Shown here: positions 24,201 to 37,347 of the stretch, piece after piece
Layout: every line of letters starts with the position of its first letter
Numbering within the stretch: position 1 is the first letter of the stretch
DNA from: Whalleya microplaca
Lineage: Eukaryota; Ascomycota; Sordariomycetes; Xylariales; Xylariaceae
DNA length: 64,000 nucleotides
Direction: 5' to 3'
Assembly (NCBI GenBank): GCA_022497155.1
Contig: MU385765.1
Location: 124,001-188,000 of the forward strand
Translations under genes and position numbers: made by a program
Notes under the pieces: generated by a model
The model's database searches: none
What the model was told of the DNA's origin: nothing
What the model saw: the letters and a program-made list of their open reading frames with translations, nothing else

Positions 24201-26964
24201 TGAGCATCGGACAAGTCGAGATTTCCAACTAGCCTAGCCAGTCGACCTCCTTGGCCTTGGTTGTCGAGGAGCGTACATCGGGCCATGTATGACCAGACTC
24301 TGCCTGGACATATCGGGAGGATAGAGTGCAGGAACTGGAGAGAAGCTGTGATGGTTGCTAATCCGGGGCCATCTGGCTCCCCGTCTAGGAGGACGTCCAG
24401 TGTATCGCAGACGACCGATATGATATCTTTAGTCCGCGGAAGCCCGCGACTACATTCTGCCACAATCGCCAACGCAACTTCGGACGTCTCAGCAGAGCTT
24501 TTGCCTGGAGCTGAGGCTCTCAGGTGCTCCATACGAATCAGCGTTGCAAATAACGAGATGGTCTCGGCGGTCTCTTCTTCGGTGAGTCTTCCGAGCGTCA
24601 TTTGATACTTGTTCGCGGCAAGGTTGGCGTCTAGTCGCTTACCGAGCAAAGCCAGGGCGGAGTGTTCGTGTTCCACTCGTACGATCTTACCTTCGTCGAC
24701 AACGAAGCGACCGTAAGTGCCAGCCGGTATGGTGAACGATTCCTCATCCGCTGCTATTCGCTTGCGGCTCGTGACCGCCGAAAGGAGAGGAAAGTCGTCT
24801 AGAAATTGGAAGCCATTGGCGTTGTCCTGCTCATTGGCAAGCTGATAATCATTGAAATGATCCGGGAGGGTGAAAGTCAGCGTGGGTGTTCTTTGGAGCA
24901 GCCTGAGAATGAATTCATGATTGCCCTCCTCGGAGGAATGCGGGGAGCAGTACAAGATGCGGCAAAAGCTGAGAAGTGGGATAAACTCGTATGGAAAGCG
25001 GTTGAGGGCTTGCTCGAAGTAACGCTGTAGGATGATATCATCATTCAGAGTTAGGTTGAGGATGTCTTGCTGTGCAAGGACGTTGGTAGGTCGTGCGAGG
25101 TCCCAGTAGCCTTGACCACCAGACAATACTGCGAGCAAGGCGCAGACAGGTTCCGATTTGTATCCTACGAAAGGGTAGCTGGCCTTGAGCAGCTCTAGGA
25201 AGGTGGCTCTCATCCGGGAGCCTACGGAAGCAGGGAACATGGCGCGGTCGGATGGGCCGAGGCATAAGGACATAGCAGTAATGATATCGTAGACACGCGC
25301 CTGACCGGTGACAAGCACTGCGAGCGACTGTACCTTCTGGAAATCTCGATCCAAGCTCTTCTTGACGAGAAAGTCGTCGTACCTCCGCTTGTCAATCGTA
25401 GTGATACTCCCAGCAGAGTTCCTCCTGCCACCGCGTGGAATCATCTGGGTAGTCGGATCGTAGTTCTCGACAGCCTTCTCATTTTGGATAGCATCCCGTC
25501 TCTCTACACGCTCCTGGTAGGACGAGAACATGGCATAAACGGCAGGGATCCAGGCAAACATGACTGGCACCGCATAGGCGGAGCCCGAACTAACAGTAAG
25601 CTCTAGTATATCATGTATGCTCTCGAGAGTGTTTGAAGATGCGAGGTATTCGGCATCTGTATCCAAGTCTACTTCTCCCTCGAAGAAGGCGGTCATTCTT
25701 GGGAGATTCAAGATTGCCAAGGATACCACGCAGACTAGGCATTGCAGGGGGCTTAATAGCTCCGAGATGCTGTCGGGGCCCTAGTTGTGGAACATGTCAG
25801 CAACAATCAACGCAGATAGACCCGAGCACGGATCGATCCAATGTATGTAGGATACTCACCCCCTGAAACTGGTCGAAGAAGCCAAAAAAATGAAAGACCG
25901 AAAACCATTGCTGAGCAAGCTGAGAGGACACGAAAACATCACTTGACAGATCGAGGAGCTGAAATATCACGACCAGCCGATGTAGGGCCTCGGCGAGGTA
26001 GGTTTGTATCCATTGCACCCGCACTTCCTCGGTCCATAGCTCCTTGTCCGTTGGTTCGTGGTCGACGAGCATCTCTAAGCGCTCAACACACTCGCGCAGG
26101 AGGTTTATGAACTGGGTCACGAGAGCATGGAAGGTTCTCGTGGGGGTGTCGGCGGGCGACTTCTGGGGTTGCTTGGGGGACATTCCGTATGCTTCCAGGA
26201 AGGATGTCCGAACGGTCCTAGCAGCATCGGTAAGGGGTGACACGGGCAGGCGTTCCTGCAACATCAGAGTGAAGAGGTAGTCGTGGGCGGCGGCGTAGTA
26301 GCGGCGCTCGTCAAGATAGGTCTGGAAGATGCGGCGCCTCCTGCTCTCAGGCTTCTCGAAGTCGGCCTGGATCTCGGAGGCGTCGAGGGCGCTCGCGATG
26401 TTGATGCCAGGCAGGATGTGGGTGGACTGGGTGTTGGCGGCGCCGGCAGCTTCGCGTAGATTGGCAAGGTCCTGGTTGGAGATAGGGCCGGCCAGTTGGC
26501 TCTTTGCGCGGGACTGGAATTCGACGGCAACGACGCGCAGGGCGGCAACGTTGGATATAGGAGCCTTGTCGCTCAGCCACAAGGCATCTTCCTTGATGAC
26601 ATTGATGTCGTACTTATCGTTGGGGTCGGGAGTGACCTGAATGGCGGCTGTCTTCTTGACGAAGGCGGCATGGTGAGGGCTCTTGTCGGCTGGGCGTTCG
26701 AAGGCCGAGCCGGGCTTGGTGAAGAAGGTTTGCACGAGAGGATCGGTGAGGAAGTCGACGACGACACGGCTATCTTGCCGGTGGCCTGTAGGGTCGAGGA
26801 GCGCCTCGGCCAAAAGCCGCCAGGATCTAAACAGCAAGCAGGGAGAGTCAGCAGTGATAGAAATACAATATAGATATTGACGATGCCTACAAGATGACGG
26901 CCTCGCCCTTCAGACATGGTTCCAACGGAGGCAGATAGATGTGGTCGGAGAGTGGCTCTGCCAT
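21244..26964 (-). CDS. NUP188: Nucleoporin Nup188
   Basis: Large alpha-solenoid scaffold nucleoporin of the inner ring of the nuclear pore, partner of Nic96 and paralogue of Nup192. Four minus-strand exons (26964-26891, 26826-25860, 25780-22667, 22608-21244) join in frame to 1839 residues, as expected for fungal Nup188. The first exon (MAEPLSDHIYLPPLEPCL...) must be used because it splices in phase to SWRLLAEALLDP. Conserved stretches include LRVVAVEFQSRAKSQL, LCLGPSDRAMFPASVGSR and SEPVCALLAVLSGGQGYWDL. Around residues 695-735, IPAGTYGRFVVDEGKIVRVE fits the SH3-like insertion known from thermophilic-fungus Nup188. The rest is helical repeat with no membrane segment. Nup192 was considered, but the N-terminus and the SH3-like insert favour Nup188. 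Confidence 0.9.
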
Positions 26965-28100
26965 TGCTGCGGACATCAGCAGGCAATGCGCACTTGAGTC
27001 TGCTGCATCAAATGCATGTGAAGAGGGCAGGTTACGAAGCTGCAGATATTGCGACGCGCTTCACGAGATATGTAGATATGTCGACAAATAACAGCCCGGA
27101 GTTGAGAAAGTCCCGTCGCTAGAGCTACCATAATATTAAACTGCAACCTCTGTAGAGCTCTGTGCAATGTAAAAAAGTTGTAGCTTTAGGTTACGGGGGT
27201 CCAAGCTCCATGGCCCACTGTGCTGGTACATGTACCTACATACACAGGAACATGTACATATGCAAGTACCTGATCACTTAGAGCGGCTATGTGCATATGG
27301 ATTATAACACTACGTAAGTACATGTACTGTCCTGTATAATGCGTATATACCTAGGTATAATTGACATAGATTGACACATCTACCTTTCATGTCATTCAAC
27401 CAGTAAACAAATTATGAGAAGATACGACTGTAGATATTGATCATATATCTATCTTTTTGTCTTTATGTAAGGTTTACTTTCTTTGTGCATACATGTATAC
27501 AGTACAATACAGACTTATATCATGGAGTGAGTAGGTATAACCTAGTAACATGAAGTGATCGGTAACAATTCCAATTTCCAGATGCTGACATCAGCTCTAG
27601 CGGGCTCTGGATCAGATCCTCTCTCCCGTATGTACCTAATGTATGTATGTACTTATTAATATTGTATGTCCAATCACAGATGATCAATCAGCCTTACAAC
27701 CAATAATTTCGTTTCTCACCGCCCCAGTTCGGTAGCTAATTCTGCCACTTTTTCAACCCTCCGGTCGGCGGGGACATATCGATACAGGGAGAATTGGATG
27801 ATGAGTGAGCCCCCCTGGAGTCATAAATTGAAAATTGATGATTATCTGTACATTATAGACTGCAGACTGCCAATTGGACCGGTATTTAGAGTGAGATCAT
27901 CTGAATGCCTAAGGGTTCTATACATACACATATACATACACATATATACATACACGTATACATACACGTATACATACACGTACACAGACACACTCGCCCA
28001 TCTGTCGAGCCTAGCTTAGGGTCGTCGTATTGGGTTTACAAATAGGAACAGAAAGTCCAGGGCAAGACAGACAGACAGTATACAGAGAGATACATAGACG
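26965..28100. promoter_or_regulatory. Divergent intergenic region Nup188 / trpC
   Basis: 1.1 kb between divergent genes, rich in ACATGTAC and TATGTACC-like words, with TACCTAGGTA at 27348-27357. No protein or RNA gene recognised. No exact TGASTCA general-control site was seen near trpC; the closest is GGAGTCAT near 27818. Confidence 0.5.
27919..27985. repeat. 12-bp tandem repeat (GTATACATACAC)
   Basis: About five to six copies of GTATACATACAC with small variations, roughly 115 bases upstream of the trpC start codon. Confidence 0.75.
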
Positions 28101-30485
28101 ATGGCTACCCTGGATATCATAGACCACTCACCCCACCATCCCGATCCATCGCCTCCTGTACCTACCGCCTCAAACCTCATTCTCATCGACAACTACGACT
28201 CTTTCACCTGGAACGTATACCAGTACCTAGTCCTCGAGGGCGCCACCGTCACTGTCTACCGCAATGATCAGCTAACTCTAGACGAGCTCATAGCCAAGAA
28301 CCCTACTCAGTTGGTTGTCAGTCCCGGGCCCGGCCATCCCATTACCGACTCGGGCATAAGTCGTGATGCCATCAGATATTTCGCCGGCAAGATCCCGGTC
28401 TTCGGCGTGTGCATGGGCGAGTGAGTCTCGCAGCTCCATCTATGCTGCTCCTTCTTCTCTGACCTGATATATAGGCAATGCATCTTCGATGTCTACGGCG
28501 GCGACGTCAGCTCGGCAGGCGAGATCCTGCACGGCAAGACCTCGCCGCTCACCCACGACTCCAAGGGTGTCTATGCCGGTATGGCTCAGGGTCTGCCCGT
28601 CACCAGATATCACTCCCTGGCCGGCACCCATGTCACGCTACCCGAGTGCTTGGAGGTGACCTCCTGGATTCCCAAAGCCGACGGATCAAAGGGCGTCATC
28701 ATGGGCGTGCGGCACAAGGAACACATCGTAGAGGGTGTGCAGTTCCACCCCGAGAGCATCCTATCGGCAGACGGTCGTACCATGATCAAGAACTTCCTGC
28801 ACATGCAAGGCGGCACCTGGGCCGAGAACGAGCGGTTGCAAAAGGCGTCTCAGGTCGATGGCGTGAAGGACGACGTCGCTGCGAAACCCTCCCCCACGCC
28901 AGCAGCACCGAAGAAGAACAACATCCTACAGCAGATCTACGCGCGCCGGAAAGAAGCCGTCGCGGCGCAGAAGAAGATCCCGTCCCAACGTTTCCGGGAT
29001 CTTGAGGCTGCCTACGAGCTCAATGCCGCCCCGCCGCAGATCTCGTTCGTCGATCGCCTACGACAGAGTCCCTTTGACGTCTCTCTTATGGCTGAGATCA
29101 AACGCGGCTCGCCATCCAAGGGCATCTTCGCCCTAGATATAGACGCACCAACGCAAGCTAAGAAATACGCATTGGCCGGGGCGAGCGTCATCTCCGTTCT
29201 CACCGAGCCCGACTGGTTCAAAGGCAGCATCGAGGACCTGCGCGCGGTACGTCAAGTGCTAAACGGTATGCCCAACCGTCCAGCGATCTTGCGCAAGGAG
29301 TTCGTCTTCGAGGAGTACCAGATCCTCGAGGCACGGCTCGCGGGCGCGGACACCGTGCTCCTGATCGTGAAGATGCTAGACGTGGAAACGCTCACGCGCC
29401 TGTACAAGTACTCGCTGTCGCTGGGCATGGAGCCGCTCGTAGAGGTGCAGACGGCCGAGGAGATGGCGACGGCGGTTGCGCTCGGGTCCAAGGTCATCGG
29501 CGTGAACAACCGCAACCTGGAGTCCTTCGAGGTCGACCTAAGCACGACGAGCCGGCTGCGCAGCCTCGTGCCCAAGGAGACCATCATCTGCGCGCTCAGC
29601 GGGATCAACACGCACGACGACGTCGTCGCCAACCACCAGGACGGCGTGAACGCCATCCTCGTAGGCGAGGCCATCATGCGCGCCCCCGACGCCTCCGAGT
29701 TCATCCAGCAGCTGTGCGCGGGACGGGTAACGGCGCAGAAACAGACGCAGCCCGAGCCCCTCCTCGTGAAGATCTGCGGGACGCGCTCGCCGGAGGCAGC
29801 CCTCGCCGCCGCCGAGGCCGGCGCAGACCTCATCGGCATGATTCTAGTACCGGGACGGAAGCGCACCGTGAGCGACGAGACCGCGCGCGCGATCTCTAAA
29901 GCCGTGCACGAGTTCTCGCGCCCCGCATCCACCACCACCACAGCCCCAACCCCAGCCCTCCCCCCCAACGCCGCGAGCGACTTCTTCGCCCTCGCGCCGC
30001 GCAAGCTGACGGCGCACGGGCGCCGCCGCCCCCTCCTCGTCGGCGTCTTCCTGAACCAGCCGCTCGACGAGGTGCTCGCGCTGCAGCAGCGCTACGACCT
30101 CGACGTCGTGCAGCTGCACGGGCGCGAGCCGGTCGAGTGGGCGCACGCCGTCCCCGTGCCCGTCGTGCACCGCTTCGGGCCCGGCGAGCCCGGCCTCGGC
30201 GCGCGCGGGTATCACGCCCTGCCGCTGTTCGACTCCGGGTCCGGGTCCGGCCAGCTGCTCGACGCTGTCGACGTCAAGGGCGCGCTGGCGCGCGACGGCG
30301 AGCTGCGCATCCTGCTCGCGGGCGGCCTGGACCCGGAGAATGTCGCTGATGTGGTCAAGGCGGCTGGCGCGGACGGCGCGAGGATCCTCGGTGTCGATGT
30401 CAGCAGCGGCGTGGAGGGCAGCGATGGTCAGCAGAGCCTGGAGAGGATACGGCAGTTTGTGAAGGCGGCAAAGGCAATCAGGTAG
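28101..30485 (+). CDS. trpC: Trifunctional tryptophan enzyme TrpC (GATase-IGPS-PRAI)
   Basis: Cytosolic tryptophan biosynthesis protein combining anthranilate-synthase glutaminase, indole-3-glycerol-phosphate synthase and phosphoribosylanthranilate isomerase. Two exons (28101-28420, 28475-30485) give 776 residues, the usual fungal length. Glutaminase, residues ~25-225: [18 protein letters not shown], nucleophile Cys104 (GVCMGEQC), His198 and Glu200 (VQFHPES). Synthase, ~255-520: [39 protein letters not shown]. Isomerase, ~536-776: [15 protein letters not shown] with Cys541, [16 protein letters not shown]. The residue after Cys-Met-Gly is Glu where Gln or His is usual; it is created by the splice junction. 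A 21-residue Pro/His-rich N-terminal extension precedes the first domain. The isomerase part is very GC-rich with a Thr/Pro linker. Confidence 0.97.
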
Positions 30486-30868
30486 TTCAGTTTCACCGAT
30501 GTATGTATGATGACTTAAGGGGGGAATAAGGAAAAAATAAATGACAATGATTTCAACTACGCATAGTCTGTATCATGCATAGCATTTATGGTGACGTCCT
30601 TCGCATATCTTCACTACTTCGTGAAACTGAGAGGAGGCTGAAGTAATAAACCCCCCTATCTAGTCTGTTCGATGCTGTCTGTCCTTTCAGATCCCGGTTC
30701 CCCTTTTCTGCCAAATACCTTTACAAACTCCATTCCATACATCAACCGTTCTAACCTACAACACGTAGACTTTGTACACATCTATGACCTGCTTCTGATT
30801 GAAAAAGAGGCATTGTGAGAATAGCACTCGACCCTAACGCAATTTTCCATCCATTCCTCTACACATCC
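30486..30868. other. Convergent 3' region
   Basis: Short AT-richer stretch between the 3' ends of trpC and the DUF4211 gene; AATAAATGA near 30536 could serve in 3' end formation. No gene. Confidence 0.45.
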
Positions 30869-33079
30869 CTATGTAAATCTTCCACGGAGACCGCGTCCCG
30901 TGGTAGCTTTATTACGAGCGTTCTCGAGCGTTCTCTTGAAGTCGCGATACAGGGCCGAGATGGTGCTGGCGGCTTGCCACGCGTCGACGATGCCGTTGGC
31001 GACCTCGCGGCGGCGCTTGGCTTTCATCTTCTCCCGCTCGCGCAGCTTATTCGCACTCATCCACCCTTCGTCCTCCAGGCGCTCCTCCACCCACTCCTTG
31101 AGCGCGTGCTTCCAGTGGATCAGGCTGTGCGCCGTTTCGGCGTTGCTGCAGCACACGGCGCCCACGTGCCACTCCTTGGTCGTGGGTGTCAGCCGCATGC
31201 CCTGCGTATCGATGGACTCGTGATCGTTTCCGTCGTCCTCCTCGTCTTCGTCTTCATCTTCGGACTCGACCTCGACGAGCGTGTCCTTGTAATACGGATG
31301 CCCCTGAAACACAATCTTCCAGGTGGCGGGGTGTCCGCTCCGGCCGCACGCTTCACATGTCTCGTACATGCTGCTGTCGCCCCTACCCATCTCGTAGGAG
31401 TCCATTTTGGGCCGGCCCTTGAGCGCGCGATAGAATTCCGGTTTCCACGCCGCAGACGCAAATTTAGATGTGGCAAGGCCGTGAACTTCATCGTCAAGCT
31501 TGCGCCATGCGTTGGCATAGACCGGGTCCTTTCGCTCGAAGGCGGGGTTGATCCGGTTGTGAACAAGCCATTCTACGACGTGAGGGAATTGTTCCTTAAG
31601 GGGCTTGTGGGCCTGCGCTGTGAATTCGAGAGGGATGTCAAGGTAATCCGGAGCACCCAGAGGGGCGTCGTCATCATCCGTGACAAAGTCGTCCAGGTTG
31701 TCATCATCATCGTCGCCTTTTTCTCCAAATCCTCTACTGGAACGTTTCGCGATTTCCTTGCCCTTGCCCTTGCCCTTCAGCGCAGATCGGGAGAGAGGTG
31801 CTGCATCCTCCTCCTCTAGCTCCTCTTCGTCGTCAAACTTTCGTAGAACCTCAAACTCTTCTTCTGGATCAGTATCGTAGATACCTCGTTTGTCCTCATC
31901 AGAGGATTCCGACGACGTAAGTTTCTCAATCTTCTCGCCAGCCCGACGGCGGCGCAGCAGCTCTATCTTCTTTTGCTTCTCCGAGCGATGGCCCTTGTGT
32001 ACACTTTGCTTTACGGGAGACGATGGAGTGGGTCTCCTAAGTCTACCCGGCGTTATATTGGTCGTATGGGATATCCTTCTCTTCTTTGCAGGGGACTGGT
32101 CTTCTACATCCTCGTCGCTTAGTTCAACAAACGCAGAAAGTGGACGTATCAACACAGAACTAGGGGCAACCTGTAGCATCCAAAGTCAGTGTTTGCTCGA
32201 GGTGTTTCGGAGTCCTAAGAGCTATCATGAGACCCATCAACTCTCAGGTATACATAACCATATGATTTTCATAGATGAGCTTCGACGGCAGAGGTAGCAA
32301 ACGAGTCCCTGGTGCCACTTACGATAGGTTCGTCATCCTCATCTTCATCCTCTTCAACAAGGCTAACCACAGGCGGACGACGGCGCCGTTTCAGAGACGA
32401 AGCAGGTGGCTCGTCATCATCCTCATCTTCATCATCAATGATAGTCCTCCGGAGCCTAGTCGAGACCGACTGTGAAGATCGAATACCCTTCGATTTGCGT
32501 TTGCTACTCCATGTTGCACCAGGAACATCTTCGTCGGAGTCCAGAACTTTCGGGGCGTCTACATTGACTGCATCCCGCAGGCGAGGAAGGTCGTCAACAT
32601 CTCCTTCATCATGGCCCGCGTCGTCCACTTCCGCTGCAGACTCCTCCGAGGAGTCCTCTTCTTGCTGTTGAGTCCCGTGGACTTTGGGCATGAAACTAGC
32701 CATAGGTGGCGATGATGAGCGTACTGTTAACAGGTAAGCATGAGTGGCTAAGATTGGTAGATAAGTACCTAGCCTAGGCTACTCAAGTGGGTGCATCCAC
32801 AGTTGATGAGAATGACCAGGAACTTAGACCATGTACCTGATTGTATTAAGTTGAAGGAAAACAAAGAGGCGACATACCGATAGAGTCTTGCAATCTGCTC
32901 TGGGTTGCCTTAGTACGGTCTGCGGAGCGGAGCGATTGCTTTGAAGGTGATGGACGACCGGGGCTGCTGCTCGCACCTTCGGCGTAGCGCACCTTTGCTG
33001 GTGAACTTGATCCGGCGACAGGCCCGGCGACAGACTCGAAAGTGAGTCGAGTCTGGCGTTTCTTACGACCGGGCGCCAT
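30869..33079 (-). CDS. DUF4211 domain protein, nuclear
   Basis: Three minus-strand exons (33079-32878, 32723-32323, 32170-30869) give 634 residues. The N-terminus is basic (MAPGRKKRQTRLTFES). A long disordered part with alternating acidic runs and Lys/Arg clusters (RLRRTIIDDEDEDDDEP, SLKRRRRPP) reads as nuclear-localising. The DUF4211 domain spans about residues 360-555. It contains DYLDIPLEFTAQAHKPLKEQ, VVEWLVHNRINPAF and a CEACGRSGHPATW segment (Cys473, Cys476), with a later VCCSN that could complete a metal site. The same domain family occurs in animal QSER1/PRR12 chromatin proteins. The molecular role in fungi is not established, so chromatin or DNA-associated function is inference. The last 90 residues are basic and helical. 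Confidence 0.85.
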
Positions 33080-34146
33080 AATTCTCCGTGTTTGTTTGAG
33101 TGAGCACCTGGCAGAGATCGCTGGTTGTTACCTGTTTTGCCTTTTACGAGGATTCGGTCTTGTTTGCTGATGGGTTGGTTGCTATGCAGCAGAGTTGTTG
33201 GTGAGACTCGGAACCTGCCTATTAAATTGAAATAAAGGCACTAATGGTGGTGTCTCTTTGAGAGCCAGGCAGCCAGGCAAGTGGCGGCGGAACTACTAAA
33301 AACGAGTCGATGTAGGTCAAAAAGCAGCTACAAGCAAACAAGATCGATCGCAAGAGGTATGAACTACGTGTACAAATTAATGCATAGAAATCATGTAGTC
33401 TACAGATGATGTGGGCGCAGAGGGAATACCTACATAAACGCTGACGCGCCATGGAACGGGGAAGGATCCATGGATATTAGCGAGTTTCGCGACGTCACGT
33501 GCCTGTCTTTAAAGCTTGTACATGTAATTAGCGAAACCTGTTACTGATACTTTTCATATAGCGATATATCGTATAACCTTTCCTCATCAAATTGTTTTTT
33601 TATAGTATGACAAACTCCGGTCATTATCTAGTTATACGGCTGTATGGTAAGTCATGCCTAGTGGTTCTACGGGCGTACATGCCTCCCAGGGGCATTTTGG
33701 TATATCACAGGAACGAATAGTTGAAGCAAGCCACTGGTAGGTTATGTGCGATCATCAGTACGCAGAAAATATTCAAGTTTCCCAAGGTGTTCCAACCAAA
33801 TGAGATAGCACTACATGCGCCTCCTGATCTGGCGTGCTTTTTTGGGAATTGAGGGTCTTGAGAAGATCGAGGTTGTATTGATCGTGAAGTGTTTTGCAGG
33901 GGGGGAGGGGGGAACAAGATGTCGTGACTTTGCCACCCATGAACTATCTAATATTTCTCATCATTATCATCATCGTCCATCGCACCGTGGGCCCGCTTGG
34001 CCGGTATCTCCACGTAACCTTCCGCAACAGGACATTTTACTCTTTGCTCGGCGCATCGACAAGTTTAGCGGAACGTGGGTATTGCAGGAATTGTCGGCGT
34101 CCTATAGCTGGATACGAGTTTTCATTCAACTCTGTAGACGTGGCCA
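33080..34146. other. Intergenic region
   Basis: About 1.1 kb between the DUF4211 gene's 5' side and the Yrb1 gene's 3' side. Contains a short purine tract (GGGGGGAGGGGGGAAC near 33900). No gene supported. Confidence 0.5.
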
Positions 34147-35099
34147 TTACGAGCTAGTCGCGGGCTCTTCCTTCTTTTCCTCCTTAGACTCCTCGGCCTG
34201 GGACTCCTCGGCCTTGAATAGGATTTCGTTTTGCTTCTGGGCCGTGAGCCAAGCCTCCTTGAAAGCGTTGGCATCTACGGGTGAAAGGGGAAAGAGAGGG
34301 TTAGTTTGAGGTCGCGGAAAATGGTTTGGTTCTTGACTACTCACTTTCGGCGTTGGAAAGGCGAACAGCTACAGTGATAGCCTCGGGCTCACCCTCGCTG
34401 ACATCGGCACCCACATTCCAGAGCCAGGCACGGTCGCTGGTAGACATGGGGGCAATTGTCATGTCAGGAGTGACTGTAATGGCAGGCGTAATTAGCCGAA
34501 CGTCCTGATCCGGTGTATGAGAATGAACATACCATAATGGTTGGCGCAGACCTTGAGAGTCTTATCCCGGCGCATGACGAGACGAGTCTTGCCGTTCTCC
34601 TTGTGCTTCAGGAGGCGGAGAGGGCCGGTTCCACGCTCCTTCCACTCGCCCTTGCCGTCGGCGTCGGGAACGAATCTGAACATCTTGCATCGCATGTTGA
34701 AGACCTCCTCTTCCGACTCTTCATGCGTCACGGTCTTGACTTTCTCCGTCAGCTTGACGATAGGCTCGAAGTGAACGTCTTCCGACTCGGGAACATCCTC
34801 CTGCGCAGCTTAGAGGTTAGGATTATCACGAACAAACGAAGATATACGGAAGATGCGGCCGGGAAATAAATAATGGTACACACTTCGCCATCGCCCTTGG
34901 CGGCGGCAGCGGCCTCGCGCTGGGCCTTGGCGCTGCCAGAGTTGTCGCCGCGGTCCTCGTCGTCATCCTTCTTCTCCTTCTTTGCGCCGCCGCCAAACAT
35001 GGAGAAGACGGAAGACGAGGTCAGAGGCTTGGTCTCGCCAGCGCCCTCGGCAGGCTTGGTCTCGTCGACCTTGGGTTCGGTGTTCTCGGTAGAGCTCAT
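34147..35099 (-). CDS. yrb1: Ran-specific GTPase-activating co-factor (RanBP1/Yrb1)
   Basis: Cytoplasmic Ran-GTP-binding protein that helps release Ran-GTP from export complexes and boosts RanGAP. Four minus-strand exons (35099-34884, 34800-34533, 34473-34345, 34274-34147) give 246 residues. An N-terminal tail rich in acidic and Ala residues precedes one RanBD1 domain, about residues 75-210. The domain includes [65 protein letters not shown] and [16 protein letters not shown] Lys/Glu-rich tail ([14 protein letters not shown]) follows. All junctions fall inside conserved domain words and keep frame. The whole-protein layout matches yeast Yrb1 rather than Nup2 or Yrb2. Confidence 0.95.
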
Positions 35100-37347
35100 A
35101 TTGAATACCGCTGCAGAATAGTGTGAGAGACGGCTGTGAAAATGCTACAATCTGCAACGGGGAAAAGCAGAAGAGACGATGAAGTTAGTTATAGGGCTCA
35201 GGACTAGATCGATAGAGATTCTTTCGAAATGGTAGTAGAATAACGGCAGAATAGTGGCAGAATAGCAGCAGAATAGCAGCAGAATAGTAGTACTAATAGT
35301 AAACACACAGCAAGTAGCGCCGCCCCACCTCCGAAATTGCACACAAAGTACGACAGGACTAGACAAATAACCCAGAAATGTTGTAACCTAGTGACATATG
35401 GATATCGAAATAATGAAAATACGTACCGTCTTCAATATGTATGTATGGTTGTCAAATGCGTTGTGCAGCACAAACAAATTAAGAAGATGAGGAAATCTTC
35501 GCGGTTGTGTAGTTGCTGTACGCAAAGTATGTAGTCAGGTAGTCAGTTACAGTGACGGTGCCGCAAACGAGGGGGGGGGTGTAGTGTAGGGGGGGGCAGC
35601 TTGGGGGGGCGAGGAATCTGATGCCCCTCCCTCCGTCCCTCTTTTTTTTGTGTCGTCCCCTGCTGCCCTGGCCTGCCTGGTCGTAGCTTTCCAGGGGTTC
35701 GGGCACCAAAACCTGCATGGGGGGCAAGTGGGCGGTGGGTGCCTTGGGCAAGTACAAGGCAAGTCATCAAGGTCAGAGCGCCCATGCTGCCATCATGCTG
35801 CCTATGACTCAGCTGGCAGCCGGTAACTGACACCTGCACATCATCTATCTAATCTACATACATACATACATACATACATACATACATGTACGGAGCTATG
35901 GATATGTTCAATGAATAGGTGTTTATCAGCCTATCTAAACCAGATCTGTGTGGGTATTTGAATCCTTCACTAGAGAACTGTCAGATTTCTGTGCCCACAA
36001 GCTCGTTTTATATAATATGTATAAGTTCACTATGAGCTAGGGAGCACTTTAGGTTGCATTTTGATTTATACTCAAGCGACACATATAAGGTTAGGTTGAC
36101 ACCGTCACACATCGGATAGGTATTTGGCATGTAGAGTAAGTAGGTAAGTAGTTAGTGCTACATATGTACGTAGTCGTTCGATATATGGAATAGTAGAGCA
36201 AACCAACAAATTAACAAAGCCTGCCCTGCGCAGTAAGTATTTCGCCTCGAAGTTGACAATATACACTTTAGGTATAGAGGTATAGGACCAAGACTACAGC
36301 TGAATATATATCCAGTCAAGGGAAAGGAAGAGGCTACTGCTATATATATATGCTTGGCGAGAAACACCCCAGTTAGATGGTACACAATTGATATAAGCAG
36401 CTCTGTTATTCAACTCCAGATTATGTAATCTAGTCGGAAACCAGATGTATGACCTCTACCATGTGACTGTCTGATGAATAGCAATGCCCCGGCGTCCACT
36501 CTCTTGGTCATCTAGTGTTAAGGGGGTATTTAAATAGTCCTAAACTATACAGGAAGGGGAACACGTATCTAGGTCAAGTAGAGTGACATAAAGACCTGAG
36601 TCTAGGTATTTTGAAGGCGAGTGCGTCACAAGCCATGTAGCTAGCAAGGGGCACAAGATACAATAATACTCGAACGATCACTTAGCATACCTAGCTGCTA
36701 AACTAGTCTGGGTGATAAAACTAAAGTATGCCCTGCAGTCCTTAATCACGGGGAGTACAGCAGCAAGTCACGCCGTCATCGCATCGAGGTGGGAATAATA
36801 TACAGCGATCAAAGCAATGCAGATTGTCCAGGGTCTACTCGGCGATCATCTACCTAGAGTCTACCTCGGGACCTCCTCCACGACTGCCAAGGGGATAAAG
36901 ACGTACGTAGTCGAGTGTTGGATTCGCCGAGGACAGCATCACTAAGTCGAGGCATTTGCCTATACCTCATGGGCAGACCATCCCTCTAACACCGATTGCC
37001 AAATGGGAGGCGAGAGAACATTGGCGAGATGTGTTCCGACCCCTCCTGTTCCTGAGCAACTCCGATACTCGAATCAATTAACAAATAAAATGCCATATCA
37101 CGTTTCCCTCCCTCGTCCTCCTGTGTCAACCCACCGCCTGCAGAGTAGAGAGATCGAGAATGGGGGGAGCTAGAGGAATGAAGAGGAAAGATGTCTTACT
37201 TCTTACTCTGCAACGGCGCCAGGACAGAAGGACGAGGGACCCATCATATATCAGTAAAGACCAATACATCACACAAGCCCAACGCCGTTCCTAGTTTCAC
37301 CGTAGCCGACCATGTGGTATAACGTGCTCAATAACGGCCGAGTGACT
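35100..37347. other. Gene-free intergenic stretch
   Basis: 2.2 kb without a supportable gene. The first ~250 bases are the Yrb1 promoter and 5' leader, with AATAGCAGCAG-type repeats at about 35245-35290. Poly-G tracts (GGGGGGGG) lie at about 35570-35610. The remainder is unremarkable. Confidence 0.5.
35856..35887. repeat. (CATA)n microsatellite
   Basis: About eight uninterrupted CATA units. Confidence 0.85.

Noticed and set aside
29252..30004. 250-codon minus-strand frame opposite trpC
   Set aside because: Antisense shadow caused by the GC-rich third positions of trpC; the plus strand has clear domain motifs.
33040..33079. Possible PCNA-binding (PIP) box in the DUF4211 protein (KKRQTRLTF)
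   Set aside because: It has Gln and Leu in place but lacks the two adjacent aromatic residues of the consensus.
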